Position numbers and translations under genes: made by a program
The notes under the pieces: generated by a model
The model's input: the letters and a program-made list of their open reading frames with translations, nothing else
What the model was told of the DNA's origin: nothing
Databases searched by the model: none
In this document: positions 5,455-5,612 of the stretch, in pieces
Position numbering within the stretch: the stretch's first letter is position 1
Layout: each line of letters starts with the position of its first letter
Source of the DNA: an uncultured Prevotella sp.
GTDB lineage: Bacteria > Bacteroidota > Bacteroidia > Bacteroidales > Bacteroidaceae
Assembly (NCBI GenBank): GCA_900554835.1
Contig: USJD01000213.1
Span: 1-5,612, forward strand
Reading direction: 5' to 3'
Length of the DNA stretch: 5,612 nucleotides

Positions 5455-5481
5455 TTTTCTATCTGAAATGTTGGGAGATTT
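5431..5481 (-). terminator. Strong intrinsic terminator for a leftward transcript entering from the right
   Basis: AAATCTCCCAAC (5443-5454) and GTTGGGAGATTT (5470-5481) form a perfect 12-bp stem. After one mismatch, TTTC (5456-5459) pairs with GAAA (5465-5468), leaving a 5-nt loop. On the minus strand the stem runs straight into TTTCTTTTTTTCTCG, a good U-tract, so termination is leftward. On the plus strand the stem is followed only by TATATTATATT, so activity in that direction would be weak. Confidence 0.75.
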
Positions 5482-5612
5482 ATATTATATTAATGCTTCA
5501 TTATATGAATGCATCATTCTTATCAGTGATTTATGCACCTATATGAAATAGGCTGAATTCTATGCAGTATGTCCTTTCTTACATCACATATGTATTAAAT
5601 GAATGTGACTGA
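5482..5612. other. Right-edge region with no supportable gene
   Basis: 131 A/T-rich bases. All three minus-strand frames entering from the right meet a stop by 5579-5597, so any leftward gene must end there or beyond the window. No TAnnTTTG box is visible on either strand. The only plus-strand reading frames starting here are 17 codons or shorter. Confidence 0.5.

Noticed and set aside
5538..5552. CCTAT/ATAGG inverted repeat
   Set aside because: Five A/T-rich base pairs with no T-run or other context; not distinguishable from chance.
5562..5612. 16-codon plus-strand frame ending exactly at the window edge (and a 17-codon one at 5493)
   Set aside because: Too short, with no ribosome site, promoter or motif; such frames are expected by chance in A/T-rich sequence.
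1..5612. CRISPR array, tRNA, rRNA, insertion sequence or attachment site
   Set aside because: No regularly spaced repeats, cloverleaf or rRNA segments, transposase reading frames or terminal inverted repeats were seen on either strand.

Overview
The window looks like a chromosomal segment of a Bacteroidales bacterium, most likely Prevotellaceae (Prevotella/Segatella-like). Three promoters match the Bacteroidetes pattern (TTG-type -33 element, 19-20 bp spacer, TAnnTTTG -7 box). Leaders are A/T-rich with weak Shine-Dalgarno sequences, and the protein families are typical of gut Bacteroidales. The genus is my inference from protein and promoter style; no database search was run.

Left third (1-1737, minus strand): etfB followed by etfA (cut by the left edge), the two subunits of an electron transfer flavoprotein. 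The EtfB carries the GRQAIDGDTAQVGP segment associated with NADH-oxidising, potentially electron-bifurcating ETFs. A bulged 14-bp hairpin straddles the etfB stop codon in the 57-nt gap between the genes.

Divergent intergenic region (1738-2073): back-to-back promoters for etfBA (leftward) and for a two-gene rightward operon. Between them lie repeated TTGTGC half-sites that could be an operator. Both predicted mRNA leaders contain inverted repeats.

Middle (2074-4578, plus strand): a fusion protein with an HxGH nucleotidyltransferase domain (CYDLLHSGH) and a C-terminal GHMP-kinase-like domain, followed 12 nt later by a FucP-family sugar:H+ symporter. The pair suggests uptake of a monosaccharide or polyol, phosphorylation, and activation to an NDP-linked form, but the substrate cannot be read from the sequence. 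The kinase half has an unusual ATP-loop region. This operon is the least conventional content in the window.

Right part (4579-5612): a 211-bp convergent intergenic region with GC-rich direct repeats and competing hairpins, then ribE (riboflavin synthase alpha chain, minus strand) with its own promoter. A strong leftward intrinsic terminator is interleaved with that promoter, implying a transcript arriving from beyond the right edge. The last 131 bp contain no supportable gene. RibE makes the flavin precursor used by proteins such as EtfAB, but the two loci are transcribed separately.
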